Shown here: positions 1-8,737 of the stretch, one piece after another
Layout of the letters: each line of letters starts with the position of its first letter
Numbering within the stretch: the first letter of the stretch is position 1
Source: Dictyobacter kobayashii
GTDB lineage: Bacteria > Chloroflexota > Ktedonobacteria > Ktedonobacterales > Ktedonobacteraceae
Assembly (NCBI RefSeq): GCF_003967555.1
Contig: NZ_BIFS01000001.1
Coordinates: 2,666,001-2,730,000 of the forward strand
Reading direction: 5' to 3'
Length of the DNA: 64,000 nucleotides
Position numbers and translations under genes: made by a program
Notes under the pieces: generated by a model
Databases searched by the model: none
Told to the model about the DNA's origin: nothing
What the model saw: the letters and a program-made list of their open reading frames with translations, nothing else

Positions 1-681
1 TTGTTAAGCTTCTATCAGATGCGCCATGGGCGATGGTGGCTGGCCGGGATCTTCGGCTTCTTCGCCTGCTTGACGCGCTCCACAGGCATATTGCTAGTCA
101 TTCCGTTCATCTATGAATACCTCAGCCAGTGTGAGTTTAAAATAAAGCCGATTGCTCAGCTACCAATACCAGGTCTGCTCCTGATTCCAACGGGGCTCGG
201 CGTATTTATGGTCTATACAAAATTGCGCTTCAACGACTGGCTGAGTTTTATGCATGTAGAAGCGATCTGGAATCGTCACTTTACAATGCCATGGGTGGGA
301 ATTTTCATCGCACTACAATTGATACACCAGAGCTCTTTGTTAAGCTATCAAGCACTACGCAATTTAACGGACCTGGTACCGGATCTGTTTGTACTGGCAT
401 TACTGCTAGCAGGCTGGGTAGGACCGTGGAAGCTTCCTCGCAAAGATTGGTCATATCTACTATTTGGAACAGTACTCTGGCTCTTCTACCAATTCACACC
501 AGTCATACCGGGGTATCCGCTGGCATCAATGGGAAGATACATGTTAGAGGTGTTCCCTGCCTTTATTGTCGCGGCACGCATAGGTACGCACAAAGGATTT
601 CACCTCAACTATATTTGTATAGCCCTGGCAATGTACGCATACCTGGTCATAGCCTTCCTGAGTGGATACTGGGTCCTCTAA
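1..681 (+). CDS. Gpi18/PIG-V-like mannosyltransferase, 5' end cut by window
   Basis: This is the C-terminal 226 residues of a polytopic membrane protein; the reading frame is open to the window edge, so the true start lies upstream. Hydrophobic helices alternate with short polar loops. The segments TRSTGILLVIPF near the start and GRYMLEVFPAF near the end resemble the conserved loops of the PIG-V/Gpi18 family of GT-C mannosyltransferases, which use a polyprenyl-phosphate sugar on the outer membrane face. Bacterial substrates of this family are unknown. It is followed after 235 bp by a second GT-C enzyme on the same strand, which suggests a shared role in cell-surface glycosylation. Family assignment is moderate because the N-terminal catalytic loop is missing. 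Confidence 0.7.
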   Translation: MLSFYQMRHGRWWLAGIFGFFACLTRSTGILLVIPFIYEYLSQCEFKIKPIAQLPIPGLLLIPTGLGVFMVYTKLRFNDWLSFMHVEAIWNRHFTMPWVGIFIALQLIHQSSLLSYQALRNLTDLVPDLFVLALLLAGWVGPWKLPRKDWSYLLFGTVLWLFYQFTPVIPGYPLASMGRYMLEVFPAFIVAARIGTHKGFHLNYICIALAMYAYLVIAFLSGYWVL

Positions 682-916
682 AAAGCAAGCGGCTACCTGG
701 GTCCGCTCAGGTTCACTCTGACTCGACTCATTCAAAGCATGATTCTTCAATGCACGCCATCGATCTCAGCAGCAACGGAAAGCATCGATTGATGGAGGCA
801 ATTTTATTTCAAATACATACTGGTGGTAAAGATGGTTTTTTCGCTTGCAAGTGGCTGCAACTTCCCTGGCTTGTGAAAAACCTGCTAAGACTTCGCTAAA
901 AGGAGATACAGAAGAT

Positions 917-2878
917 ATGCCAAGGACGATGATTACGTCACCTGTGCAGGTACCTAAACATACTCAACAGCTCGAAGAGTCCTATCAGCCTATGCTGTTG
1001 TGGCACAAAATCACGCTAGGTGTTGTGCTTGCCATCGCTACCTTTTTTAATTTTTTCGCCCTGGACAAGCAAGATTATTACGAGTACTACTATGCGGCTG
1101 CGATTAAAAGTATGCTGCTCAGCTGGCATAATATGTTCTTTGCGGCGTTTGATCCTGCGGGCTTTCTGGCACTGGACAAGCCACCACTCGGCTTCTGGAT
1201 GCAGGTCCTCAGCGCCAGGCTCTTTGGCTATTCAGTTTTTGCTATCTCGCTGCCTGGAGCTTTGTCCGGCGTGCTCGCGGTCGCGCTGATATTTCATCTA
1301 GTACGCCGCGTCTTCGGTCCCCTCGCAGGTTTGTTGGCCGCCCTGGTGCTGGCCATCTCACCAATCAGCGTAGCCACTAATCGCAATAATATCGTAGATG
1401 GCTTGCTGATCCTGACTGTGCTGCTGGCGACATGGATGGTGTGCAAAGCAGCCGAGACTGGCCACTTACGCTGGCTGTGCCTCTGCGCAGTCCTGCTTGG
1501 GCTTGGCTTCAACATCAAATATCTCCAGGCCTATATGGTGATACCCGCGCTAGGCCTGGTTTACTGGCTCGGGGGACCGCGTCAAAAGAAAATAAAGCTC
1601 TATCATTTAGCAGTCGCGCTGGGGGTTTTGTTGCTGGTTTCCCTCTGGTGGGTAACGATCGTCGATCTGACACCAACCAATCAGCGACCCTTTATTGATT
1701 CAATCACCAGCAACTCGGAGCTAGATCTCGCCTTTGGTTATAATGGCACATTCCGCTTAACCGCCGATAATAACGTTGTCAACTACTGGGCATGGGAGAT
1801 AGGGAGGCCAGGGCTTGCCCGCTTCTTTAAGCAACCAATTGCCGGACAGTCTAGCTGGCTTTTGCCGCTGGCTCTGTTCAGCCTCGTAGCCCTCAAGAGA
1901 CCCAAAAGGCGGCGTCTACCATTAAATAGACAGGATCAAGCACTTGTGCTCTGGGGAACATGGCTGTTCACCATGCTTGCCTTCTTTAGCAATGCCCATT
2001 TCTTCCACCTGTATTATCTCTCAATGCTAGCCCCGGCCATCGCGGCTCTGGTTGGAGCCGGGGTAGTGATGCTGTGGCAAGACTATCGCCGTTACGGGTG
2101 GCGTGGCTGGCTGCTACCCTGGGCTCTACTGATGACCGGGGTCGCCCAGGCTCACTTTCTCGCCGCCTTCCCACTGTGGGGCAATCTGCTCGGCGGCGGC
2201 ATTGTTATTTGTAGTGCCATAGTAGCGCTTGCGCGCTGGTATCGTTTCCCGCATTCAAGAGCCGAGCAGCGATTTAAACATCAGAAAGGCAGCCAAACAA
2301 AAGGGCACCAAAAGACTATGGCAGCATCTCACACATCCACGTTTAAAAGCAATTGGCTAATAAGCGAGCAACAATTGCAGCAAGTTGCCGTGGTAATTGC
2401 CACCCTGGGATTACTGAGTAGCTTGCTAGCACCAACGATCTGGGCCGCCATCTCACTCAATCCACAGGGTAGGGTAATTCCAATGGCAGGACCACCAGCA
2501 CCACAAACACACATCCCTCCACTCATCGCCGACCCAGTGCTGGTAAACTACCTGCTAGCGCATAAGGGCAAAGCACAATTCCTGCTCGGAACAATGAATA
2601 CAGAGGTAGCATCGCCATTTATCATAGATACAGGCCTGGGTGTCATGGCTCTGGGCGGCTACGCTGGTGACAAAAGCTTCCTGACACGTGAACAACTCAT
2701 CCAACGCATCGATCATGGCCTGGTACGTTTTTTCCTGCTACCTCAGAGCAGCGACCAGGCTGCGAGCTGGGTAATCTCCCATTGCAGAGTGGTGCCAACA
2801 GAACAATGGCAATCGCGTACCACGACTAACTTTTCCATAGATGTACTACCATTGTACGATTGCAATAACCATTCGTGA
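917..2878 (+). CDS. YkcB/ArnT-like GT39 membrane glycosyltransferase
   Basis: A 653-residue GT-C glycosyltransferase of the PMT/ArnT type, closest in style to Bacillus YkcB. The N-terminal third carries the hallmark loop QDYYEYYYAAAIKSM, then LALDKPPLGFW, then NRNNIVDGLL, followed by about eight more membrane helices and a soluble C-terminal domain of about 150 residues that begins after a basic linker. Such enzymes move a sugar from a polyprenyl-phosphate donor to a lipid or protein outside the cytoplasm. The ATG at 917 is chosen because an AGGAG box lies at 901-905; a longer in-frame start at 845 has no ribosome site. The stop is followed 18 bp later by a 73-nt palindrome shared with the convergent gene. 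Confidence 0.85.
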   Translation: MPRTMITSPVQVPKHTQQLEESYQPMLLWHKITLGVVLAIATFFNFFALDKQDYYEYYYAAAIKSMLLSWHNMFFAAFDPAGFLALDKPPLGFWMQVLSARLFGYSVFAISLPGALSGVLAVALIFHLVRRVFGPLAGLLAALVLAISPISVATNRNNIVDGLLILTVLLATWMVCKAAETGHLRWLCLCAVLLGLGFNIKYLQAYMVIPALGLVYWLGGPRQKKIKLYHLAVALGVLLLVSLWWVTIVDLTPTNQRPFIDSITSNSELDLAFGYNGTFRLTADNNVVNYWAWEIGRPGLARFFKQPIAGQSSWLLPLALFSLVALKRPKRRRLPLNRQDQALVLWGTWLFTMLAFFSNAHFFHLYYLSMLAPAIAALVGAGVVMLWQDYRRYGWRGWLLPWALLMTGVAQAHFLAAFPLWGNLLGGGIVICSAIVALARWYRFPHSRAEQRFKHQKGSQTKGHQKTMAASHTSTFKSNWLISEQQLQQVAVVIATLGLLSSLLAPTIWAAISLNPQGRVIPMAGPPAPQTHIPPLIADPVLVNYLLAHKGKAQFLLGTMNTEVASPFIIDTGLGVMALGGYAGDKSFLTREQLIQRIDHGLVRFFLLPQSSDQAASWVISHCRVVPTEQWQSRTTTNFSIDVLPLYDCNNHS

Positions 2879-2896
2879 CATCCCACCCCCCTGTCC

Positions 2897-2969
2897 CGGA
2901 GCTATGATTACAGGGAGGGCCATGTGTGCGCACTGCGCACACATGGCCCTCCCTGTAATCATAGCTCCG
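2897..2969. repeat. Long perfect palindrome, 36-bp stem, 1-nt loop
   Basis: Bases 2897-2932 are the exact reverse complement of 2934-2969 around a single C at 2933. The tip reads GTGTGCGCA/TGCGCACAC, the class I tip also seen at 32.7, 33.1 and 45.9 kb. It fills the 101-bp gap between two convergent glycosyltransferase genes, 11 bp from the second stop. There is no T-tract, so it is not a textbook terminator, but a transcript of either strand would fold into one long hairpin. Confidence 0.95.
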
Positions 2970-2979
2970 CTACATTTTC

Positions 2980-4257
2980 CTACTGTACTTCGCTCTTAAC
3001 ATGAATGACAGCTGGCTGAGCATCCACAAAATAGAGGTCTTTTATTAACGTACCAATGGTAATTATTATGGCCCCTAAAATGATGAATGCTAACAAGGAT
3101 AGGTTGATAACGGTTGTGCCAAAGAGAAAAGGCAAATAAGAGAACAATGACGCCAGCTGGACACCAATGGCAAGATAGAATTGCCTGGGAAAATAGCATG
3201 CGTAAATAATAGATATAACATCCGCCACATAGAAATATCTTTCATGCATTTCTGGCAAGAAAAATGGCACACTGAGCGCAAAAATAAACGCAAGCTTTAC
3301 CAGCAGGTTGGTCGAAACTTTTTGCTGACGTACGTACACAACCAGGCAGAAAATAAAAATATATGCCAGAGTCAATATCAAGCCTGAATGATAAAGAAGT
3401 GAAAATTGAGAGTTTGGAAACCATTGCCAGAAGTTGGGAGCGTTGAGGGTTAGCTCTGGCATTTCCCCGGATGCGTTCAGGTAGACAGTTAATAAATCCA
3501 TAAATGGCCTGCCAAGAAGAAAAGCAGGAAAAATCATCAGCAAGTAAGAGACAGGTATTATAAGCAGGTGCTTGATATAAACCTCCCTTTTCATCCATAA
3601 GAAGAGTAACAGTGGCAGCAGAAAGACTCCCTGTGGCTTAAAAGAGAGTGAGAGGCCGAAACAGAAACATGCCCATCCAGGGCGTTTCTTCAAGAGGAAG
3701 TAAAGGCCAAATACAGCGAACGCGGTATAGATACAATCACATTGGGCCCACAGAGAGCTGTTAATAAAAATGGTGGGGGCAAATAATACGAGTAATGAGG
3801 CGATGAGGGGTATGTAGCTATGCTGGTATTTGAGCTTGACTATGAGATAGACACCAAAGGCAAGCACAAAATCAAAAAAGATAGAGAACCCTTTAAACAA
3901 GACAAGTTTGGGAAGCGGGATATACGTCATCAATGCAATAAAATAGAGGTAGAAGGGAGTATAGTTACCAACATTGTATTTTAGTGCTGTGAATCCGCCA
4001 TAGCTGTGAATAAAATCATACCACACGACGAGGCAATTTCGATAGTCAGCACTTTCAAACGGTAGCAAAGTTATCCTTAATATTACAGCTAATAGCAAAA
4101 TAGTCGCTATCAGAAGGTATTCTATTTTTGCGCTTTTTTGTATTCTATTCCTTATCAGATCGAAGTATTTTATCTTTGCATTTTCATCCTCGATACTTAT
4201 TTCATACTTAGCTGGTTTAACCGGTGTGATTTTATTTTTTACCTGCACATTACTCAT
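2980..4257 (-). CDS. Gpi18-like GT-C mannosyltransferase
   Basis: A 425-residue polytopic protein with about ten membrane helices after a charged 45-residue N-terminal tail. The features match the bacterial Gpi18-like family (COG5542): an acidic first loop ESADYRN followed by GGFTALK and GNYTPFYLY, a WAQCDCIYTAF segment, and PEMHERYFY near the C-terminus. The first-loop acidic residue is the usual catalytic base of GT-C enzymes. The start at 4257 is supported by an AGGAG nine bases upstream. It converges on the YkcB-like gene with a long palindrome between. Acceptor and sugar cannot be read from sequence; a surface glycan or glycoprotein is likely. Confidence 0.8.
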   Translation of the reverse strand: MSNVQVKNKITPVKPAKYEISIEDENAKIKYFDLIRNRIQKSAKIEYLLIATILLLAVILRITLLPFESADYRNCLVVWYDFIHSYGGFTALKYNVGNYTPFYLYFIALMTYIPLPKLVLFKGFSIFFDFVLAFGVYLIVKLKYQHSYIPLIASLLVLFAPTIFINSSLWAQCDCIYTAFAVFGLYFLLKKRPGWACFCFGLSLSFKPQGVFLLPLLLFLWMKREVYIKHLLIIPVSYLLMIFPAFLLGRPFMDLLTVYLNASGEMPELTLNAPNFWQWFPNSQFSLLYHSGLILTLAYIFIFCLVVYVRQQKVSTNLLVKLAFIFALSVPFFLPEMHERYFYVADVISIIYACYFPRQFYLAIGVQLASLFSYLPFLFGTTVINLSLLAFIILGAIIITIGTLIKDLYFVDAQPAVIHVKSEVQ

Positions 4258-4521
4258 GTCGCTGTTCTCCTCTGAAATCCTTCGCTTTTAATGTAACTAT
4301 TCAAGTTTCCTGTGTCTTTATGTCTGCTTTATAGGCGGGACGTGGGAGAAGTCGAGAGGAAATTTCATCCACCCCTCCAGCTTATGCTCTTTTCCACACC
4401 ACCAATGAACCTTGCGCGTCTGCTGGAACTCTTGCTGAATAGTGACTTTTAATTTTATTTTACCCATATACCCCAAAAGATGCTTGCAGGTTCGCGACAG
4501 GTAAAATAAATGACTTATCAC

Positions 4522-4553
4522 AAAAAGGCGCAACGTCTTATAAAACGTTGCGC
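4522..4553 (-). terminator. Intrinsic terminator of BclA-C-like gene
   Basis: On the minus strand a 9-bp stem GCGCAACGT/ACGTTGCGC with an 8-nt loop is followed one base later by five T residues, 42 bp beyond the stop codon at 4595. The rest of 4258-4594 holds no gene I can support; an 84-codon minus-strand ORF there is judged unlikely. Confidence 0.7.
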
Positions 4554-4594
4554 ACCTGTGACGATTAAACATGTGACTTCTAGCAACAGTCTGC

Positions 4595-5206
4595 TTAGAT
4601 CTGTTGGATGATGATAGAAGCGTTTACACTCGGCAGTGTTCCACCTGCTCCTGTCTGTTTTCCTCCTTCGCCTGGAAGCAGCTCAACTGGCCCAAAAGAA
4701 GTGTGGTTTCGAAGCGTAATAGTAGCACCAGCTGGTAAGGTTATTAACGATGACCCGGTGTTTTGCGAAAAAGAGTTTCCTACTTCGTGAATAGTTTCTG
4801 GAACCACGCTACCATTTACAAAGAGAGCAAACTGGCTGGCCTGCAAACTCGATACGGAGTATGTAACCAGATAAGTGCCCGCAGTAGCAACTGTAATTGT
4901 AGGGCTGCCTAGAGTATGGGTAATACCAGCTGACAAAGGACCGTTGCTGTCAAAATTGACATCACTCTCTACGGAAACCATCTCACTTGTTGTGTCGTAA
5001 ATATATGCAAATTCACATATAGTTGGTGATGTTACGGTACCACATAATGTTGCAGCTCTTGCCGATTTGTGTATCCCGTGCGATCCCAGCGTCCTCGTTA
5101 TTGAATGAGGATGGTTCGAAGCTGCCATTGCTCCATAGGGCAAGAGTAACAGCACCATAAAGGCAGCAGCCATTGTCAGCAAAGATAAACGTAACTTGTA
5201 TGCCAT
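4595..5206 (-). CDS. Secreted BclA-C/TNF-like globular domain protein
   Basis: A 203-residue protein with a clear signal peptide (basic MAYKLRLSLLTMAAAFMVLLLL, cleavage near GAMAAS) and a beta-rich C-terminal domain. The pattern ALFVNGSVVPE, ITLPAGATITLRN and a final ASIIIQQI is that of the C-terminal trimerising domain of BclA-type exosporium proteins. The start at 5206 is preceded by AGGAG ten bases upstream; the longer frame from 5251 has no ribosome site. It is transcribed divergently from a collagen-like protein that lacks such a domain, so the pair may supply globular and fibrous parts of one surface layer. That partnership is inference. Confidence 0.75.
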   Translation of the reverse strand: MAYKLRLSLLTMAAAFMVLLLLPYGAMAASNHPHSITRTLGSHGIHKSARAATLCGTVTSPTICEFAYIYDTTSEMVSVESDVNFDSNGPLSAGITHTLGSPTITVATAGTYLVTYSVSSLQASQFALFVNGSVVPETIHEVGNSFSQNTGSSLITLPAGATITLRNHTSFGPVELLPGEGGKQTGAGGTLPSVNASIIIQQI

Positions 5207-5742
5207 GAAATCAAATCTCCTTCCACATATGACCATTTGTTGGAACACCATTGTGTTCCGCTGGCACTATATATATTGCGCTTTACCTCATATACAGTGT
5301 CTTATATATATATTATATGCCTATAAACAATATAAATAATAAAATATAATAGTACATAGTGTAGTCGAATTGATTGTGCTGCTAAGAAATATGCATGATG
5401 AAAACGAAAAATCTGAAATGGTATAAAAATCATCTGATTCTTTTCAGGCATATTCTCTATTTTTTTAAATATTTTATATATTTATATATTTTTGGATCAA
5501 TAAATATCATTAATTATAAGTTGCATTTAAACATGCAACTTATATATTCCTTCTATACTAAAAGCAGAGTAGCCTCTTCTAATAAGGGAAGAGATTCATC
5601 GGAAGCAAGAAATGGCATATGTTGCCTGGGGTTACTGGCATTATCTTCTTCTTGTGCTGATAGTTTCTATCTCTTGTTCTTATGTCTATGAAGGAAGCGG
5701 GCTCTCTTGGTTAATCATTAAACAGGAAGAGAAATACAGCCT
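5207..5742. promoter_or_regulatory. AT-rich divergent control region
   Basis: This 536-bp gap separates two divergent secreted-protein genes. It is markedly richer in A+T than its surroundings, especially 5270-5520, and contains a 12-bp stem, 6-nt loop hairpin at 5515-5544. A 98-codon ORF at 5395 looks like translated AT-rich noise. Promoters for both genes must lie here, but I do not see an unambiguous -35/-10 pair. Confidence 0.5.
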
Positions 5743-7539
5743 ATGAAAAAATTTTACGTGACGGGCGCTGCACTACTGCTTTGTGTGCTGGTACTTTCTG
5801 CCAGTATGCTGTCAGGGGTCTTTGCTCAACCTCGTTCAGTTCAGGCTGGTTTGAGTCATGCTGCTTCGATGCACGCTCGCGCGATACAGTCTCACTCAAC
5901 CAGTAATAGGTTCGGGCTTTCCTCTCACCAAAACGGGACTTCTTCTTCTAAGAGTAAGAGCAATAAGACGCTCTCCCATAAGAGCAATAAGAAGTCCTCC
6001 GATAATAGTTATGGTAACAGCTATTATAACAGCTATGAGGACAACCCTTCCTATAACAGCTATGAGAGCAGCCATAAGAGCAGCTATCATAGCAGCCATA
6101 AGAGCAGCTATGATAATAGCTATCACAACAGCTATGAGGACAACCCTTCCTATAACAGCTATCATAGCAGCCATAAGAGCAGCTATGATAATAGCTATCA
6201 CAACAGCTATGAGGACAGGCCCTTCCATCAAAAATGCAAAAAGTGCAAGAAAATCATCATCATAAAAGTAAGAGGCCCTTCTGGCCCATCAGGTCCATCA
6301 GGTCCTAGTGGCCCCAGTGGCCCATCAGGCCCCAGTGGCCCATCAGGTCCTAGTGGCCCTTCTGGCCCCAGTGGCCCTTCTGGCCCTTCTGGCCCATCAG
6401 GCCCATCAGGTCCGTCAGGTCCGTCAGGTCCTAGTGGCCCATCAGGTCCGTCAGGCCCATCAGGTCCGTCAGGCCCATCAGGTCCTAGTGGTCCATCAGG
6501 TCCTAGTGGTCCATCAGGTCCATCAGGTCCGTCAGGTCCGTCAGGCCCATCAGGTCCATCAGGTCCTAGTGGCCCCAGTGGCCCATCAGGCCCCAGTGGC
6601 CCATCAGGCCCATCAGGTCCTAGTGGCCCGTCAGGTCCGTCAGGTCCGTCAGGTCCGTCAGGTCCGTCAGGTCCGTCAGGTCCGTCAGGTCCGTCAGGTC
6701 CGTCAGGTCCGTCAGGTCCGTCAGGTCCGTCAGGTCCTTCTGGCCCTTCTGGCCCTTCTGGTCCCAGTGGCCCCAGTGGCCCTTCTGGTCCTTCAGGCCC
6801 TAGTGGTCCATCAGGTCCTTCAGGCCCTAGTGGTCCTTCAGGCCCATCAGGTCCTTCAGGCCCCAGTGGCCCCAGTGGTCCATCAGGTCCATCAGGTCCA
6901 TCAGGCCCTTCAGGCCCATCAGGCCCCAGTGGTCCATCAGGTCCATCAGGCCCCAGTGGTCCATCAGGTCCATCAGGCCCTTCAGGCCCATCAGGCCCCA
7001 GTGGTCCATCAGGTCCATCAGGCCCCAGTGGCCCTTCTGGTCCATCAGGCCCATCAGGCGCTCCTGGAGAGAGTGAGGGGTTTGACACGGTCAGCACGTT
7101 ATCACCGACTCTCTGTATACCTGGTAAGGAGACTACGGATGCTGACAAGTGTACGGGTCTTCCTAGCACAGCAGTAGTAGGAAGCTTAACAGGGTTGCCG
7201 GCGGGCAATTATGTTATCGATGCAACCATTCCAACAAGCTTTCACACCAGTAATGGGCAGATTTCATGTACGTTTACTATTACAAGCGGCACAGGATCAA
7301 CTGACGGTGCGACAACGGTTGCCACGAGCTCGACATCCTCTGGAGGGGGCGAGTTTGGAATTGAAACCCTGCCACTCACGAGCTCAGTGAAAATCCTGAC
7401 AGCCGACCCTGTCCTTGGTGCAACAGTCAATGTTCAATGCACTATCAAAGCGACTATCGGCGGTGCAACACAGACAGCTACAATCTCGGGTGTCTCCATT
7501 AGCGCTGACCGGAAGAATACTCTAAACGGTAACCCTTAA
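5743..7539 (+). CDS. Secreted collagen-like protein, 87 Gly-Pro-Ser triplets
   Basis: A 598-residue secreted protein. Residues 1-28 are a signal peptide ending in FAQ. Residues about 60-165 form a Ser/Tyr/Asn/His-rich segment with repeated [12 protein letters not shown] blocks, duplicated at DNA level around 6100-6215. A basic CKKCKK patch precedes residues 178-438, which are 87 consecutive Gly-Pro-Ser triplets, then Gly-Ala-Pro. The last 160 residues are a beta-rich domain with four cysteines. Gly-X-Y repeats of this length form collagen triple helices. There is no LPXTG or second membrane helix, so anchoring is unknown. AGGAAG precedes the ATG. The domain order is reminiscent of spore-surface collagens, but the C-terminal domain is not obviously BclA-like. 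Confidence 0.9.
   Translation: MKKFYVTGAALLLCVLVLSASMLSGVFAQPRSVQAGLSHAASMHARAIQSHSTSNRFGLSSHQNGTSSSKSKSNKTLSHKSNKKSSDNSYGNSYYNSYEDNPSYNSYESSHKSSYHSSHKSSYDNSYHNSYEDNPSYNSYHSSHKSSYDNSYHNSYEDRPFHQKCKKCKKIIIIKVRGPSGPSGPSGPSGPSGPSGPSGPSGPSGPSGPSGPSGPSGPSGPSGPSGPSGPSGPSGPSGPSGPSGPSGPSGPSGPSGPSGPSGPSGPSGPSGPSGPSGPSGPSGPSGPSGPSGPSGPSGPSGPSGPSGPSGPSGPSGPSGPSGPSGPSGPSGPSGPSGPSGPSGPSGPSGPSGPSGPSGPSGPSGPSGPSGPSGPSGPSGPSGPSGPSGPSGPSGPSGPSGPSGPSGPSGPSGPSGPSGPSGPSGPSGPSGPSGPSGPSGAPGESEGFDTVSTLSPTLCIPGKETTDADKCTGLPSTAVVGSLTGLPAGNYVIDATIPTSFHTSNGQISCTFTITSGTGSTDGATTVATSSTSSGGGEFGIETLPLTSSVKILTADPVLGATVNVQCTIKATIGGATQTATISGVSISADRKNTLNGNP
6274..7056 (+). repeat. 9-bp tandem array encoding (Gly-Pro-Ser)87
   Basis: The array comprises 783 bp of uninterrupted 9-base units. 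Third positions vary (GGC/GGT, CCA/CCT/CCC/CCG, TCA/TCT/AGT), with local higher-order repeats such as a run of near-identical units around 6630-6730. Amino-acid uniformity with synonymous variation suggests selection on the protein rather than very recent expansion alone. Long antisense and shifted frames through this array are artefacts of the repeat. Confidence 0.95.
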
Positions 7540-7591
7540 TCAGGAGTGCAAGTTATATTGTAACCCCTAGCTTGCTCATCCTCTAGTATGT

Positions 7592-7637
7592 AGATACCGA
7601 TGGAAGCGGACTATAACATCCGCTTCCATCGGTATCT
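7592..7637. terminator. Bidirectional terminator hairpin
   Basis: A stem of about 19 bp (GATACCGATGGAAGCGG and its complement) with an 8-nt loop sits between the collagen-like gene and the convergent exonuclease gene, followed on the plus strand by TTTA. It probably ends the collagen-like transcript and may serve both genes. Confidence 0.75.
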
Positions 7638-7647
7638 TTATGAAACG

Positions 7648-8451
7648 CTAAAGGGGATGACCATCACATTCCTCGTCATCAAGGTCAATGCTCGCTGAAG
7701 CGGATGCGGTGGTTGTTTTTAGCGTAGCATCAGCCAGCGCATTCAGGACAGCGATCTGTCCAAGGGCCCGATCAAGTGCGGTCTGGTGAGGCTGCGGTGG
7801 CAGCGGCTGACCTATCTGCTGACACAGCCCTTCCAGTTTAGGATACGCGGACTGGTGTAGATATGCCATGGCTCGTGCCATTAAATCCTCTCCGATGATG
7901 GTAATCTCATCGAGATGGTGGCGCTGGACGGCCTCCCGCAGCTTGCCAGCATCGAACTCGAGGTTGTAAGAGAGTACATAAGCGCCGTGAATGGCCTGCC
8001 GCAATTGCGCGAGCGCATGGGCGATAGGGACTCCTGTGACCTGGATCTCTGCATTTGAGAGTCCGGTAATCGTGACAATCTGGCGCGACAGCGGTTGTGA
8101 TGGCGTCACCAGACAATCCAGAAGCGTCTCCCCGTGAATATCCAGCACGACCAGGCGGATGATTTCGGCGTCCTCATGTAAGCCGGTCGTGTCCAGTTCA
8201 AGGAAGACCAGGTTCGGCATGGCCCGGACCGCTTGAGCCCAGTGGATCGCTTTGAGCGATGGCAACACTGGCAGCGTGCGGATCTGCTTGTGCATGAAAC
8301 GAAGCGCTTCTTCCAATTGCTGTATATGGTGCGTGATCACCCTCCGTCGTCGCAGCCGTGCCTGGAGATCCTCTATCTGACGAACCGGTCCTCGTCCTCG
8401 CTCTTCATTGAGTGCGTCCATCACTGTTTGGGGAATTAAAGTAAGCGTCAT
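7648..8451 (-). CDS. DnaQ-fold DEDDh exonuclease-like protein, altered motif I
   Basis: A 267-residue protein with a coiled N-terminal 80 residues, then an RNase H-like exonuclease fold. Motif I reads FLELDTTGL where the family has FxDxETTG, so the first two acidic positions appear exchanged (E then D). Motif II is SYNLEFDAGKL and motif III is HQTALDRAL, matching the DEDDh class. Relatives are proofreading subunits and stand-alone 3'-5' exonucleases. GAGGTGG seven bases before the ATG supports the start. Both acidic residues remain, so activity is possible but should not be assumed. There is no polymerase neighbour. Confidence 0.75.
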   Translation of the reverse strand: MTLTLIPQTVMDALNEERGRGPVRQIEDLQARLRRRRVITHHIQQLEEALRFMHKQIRTLPVLPSLKAIHWAQAVRAMPNLVFLELDTTGLHEDAEIIRLVVLDIHGETLLDCLVTPSQPLSRQIVTITGLSNAEIQVTGVPIAHALAQLRQAIHGAYVLSYNLEFDAGKLREAVQRHHLDEITIIGEDLMARAMAYLHQSAYPKLEGLCQQIGQPLPPQPHQTALDRALGQIAVLNALADATLKTTTASASASIDLDDEECDGHPL

Positions 8452-8737
8452 AATATGTCCACCTCATTTCTTGATGATGATGCCATAGTTCACAGTCATA
8501 GACATGGCATCAGAGCGCAGAAAGTTTCTTTTCCTTGGAAGAGGCTGCTTTAATTTTTTCTCTACAAACAAGAGCTTGCTTACTTACTAGATGTGATGTA
8601 TCGTTGATAGTGAAGAAACCAAAGGTCTTATCGCTGTTGCTGTTCTACTATAAATCCTTCTCAGCTATCATAAAAAGAAAACTGTTCGTGTCGTCAGTCT
8701 AGAGAAACAGATATACGCATTGATCCAGAGAATACAC

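Noticed and set aside
4318..4572. 84-codon minus-strand ORF
   Set aside because: It contains the likely terminator of the BclA-like gene and has no ribosome site or recognisable domain.
5395..5691. 98-codon plus-strand ORF in the AT-rich gap
   Set aside because: The composition follows the AT-rich DNA and there is no ribosome site or family pattern.
6228..7208. Long antisense ORF rich in Gly-Pro-Asp/Leu through the collagen array, and shifted plus-strand frames
   Set aside because: All frames of a 9-bp repeat stay open; only the GPS frame has a ribosome site, a signal peptide and a non-repeat C-terminal domain.
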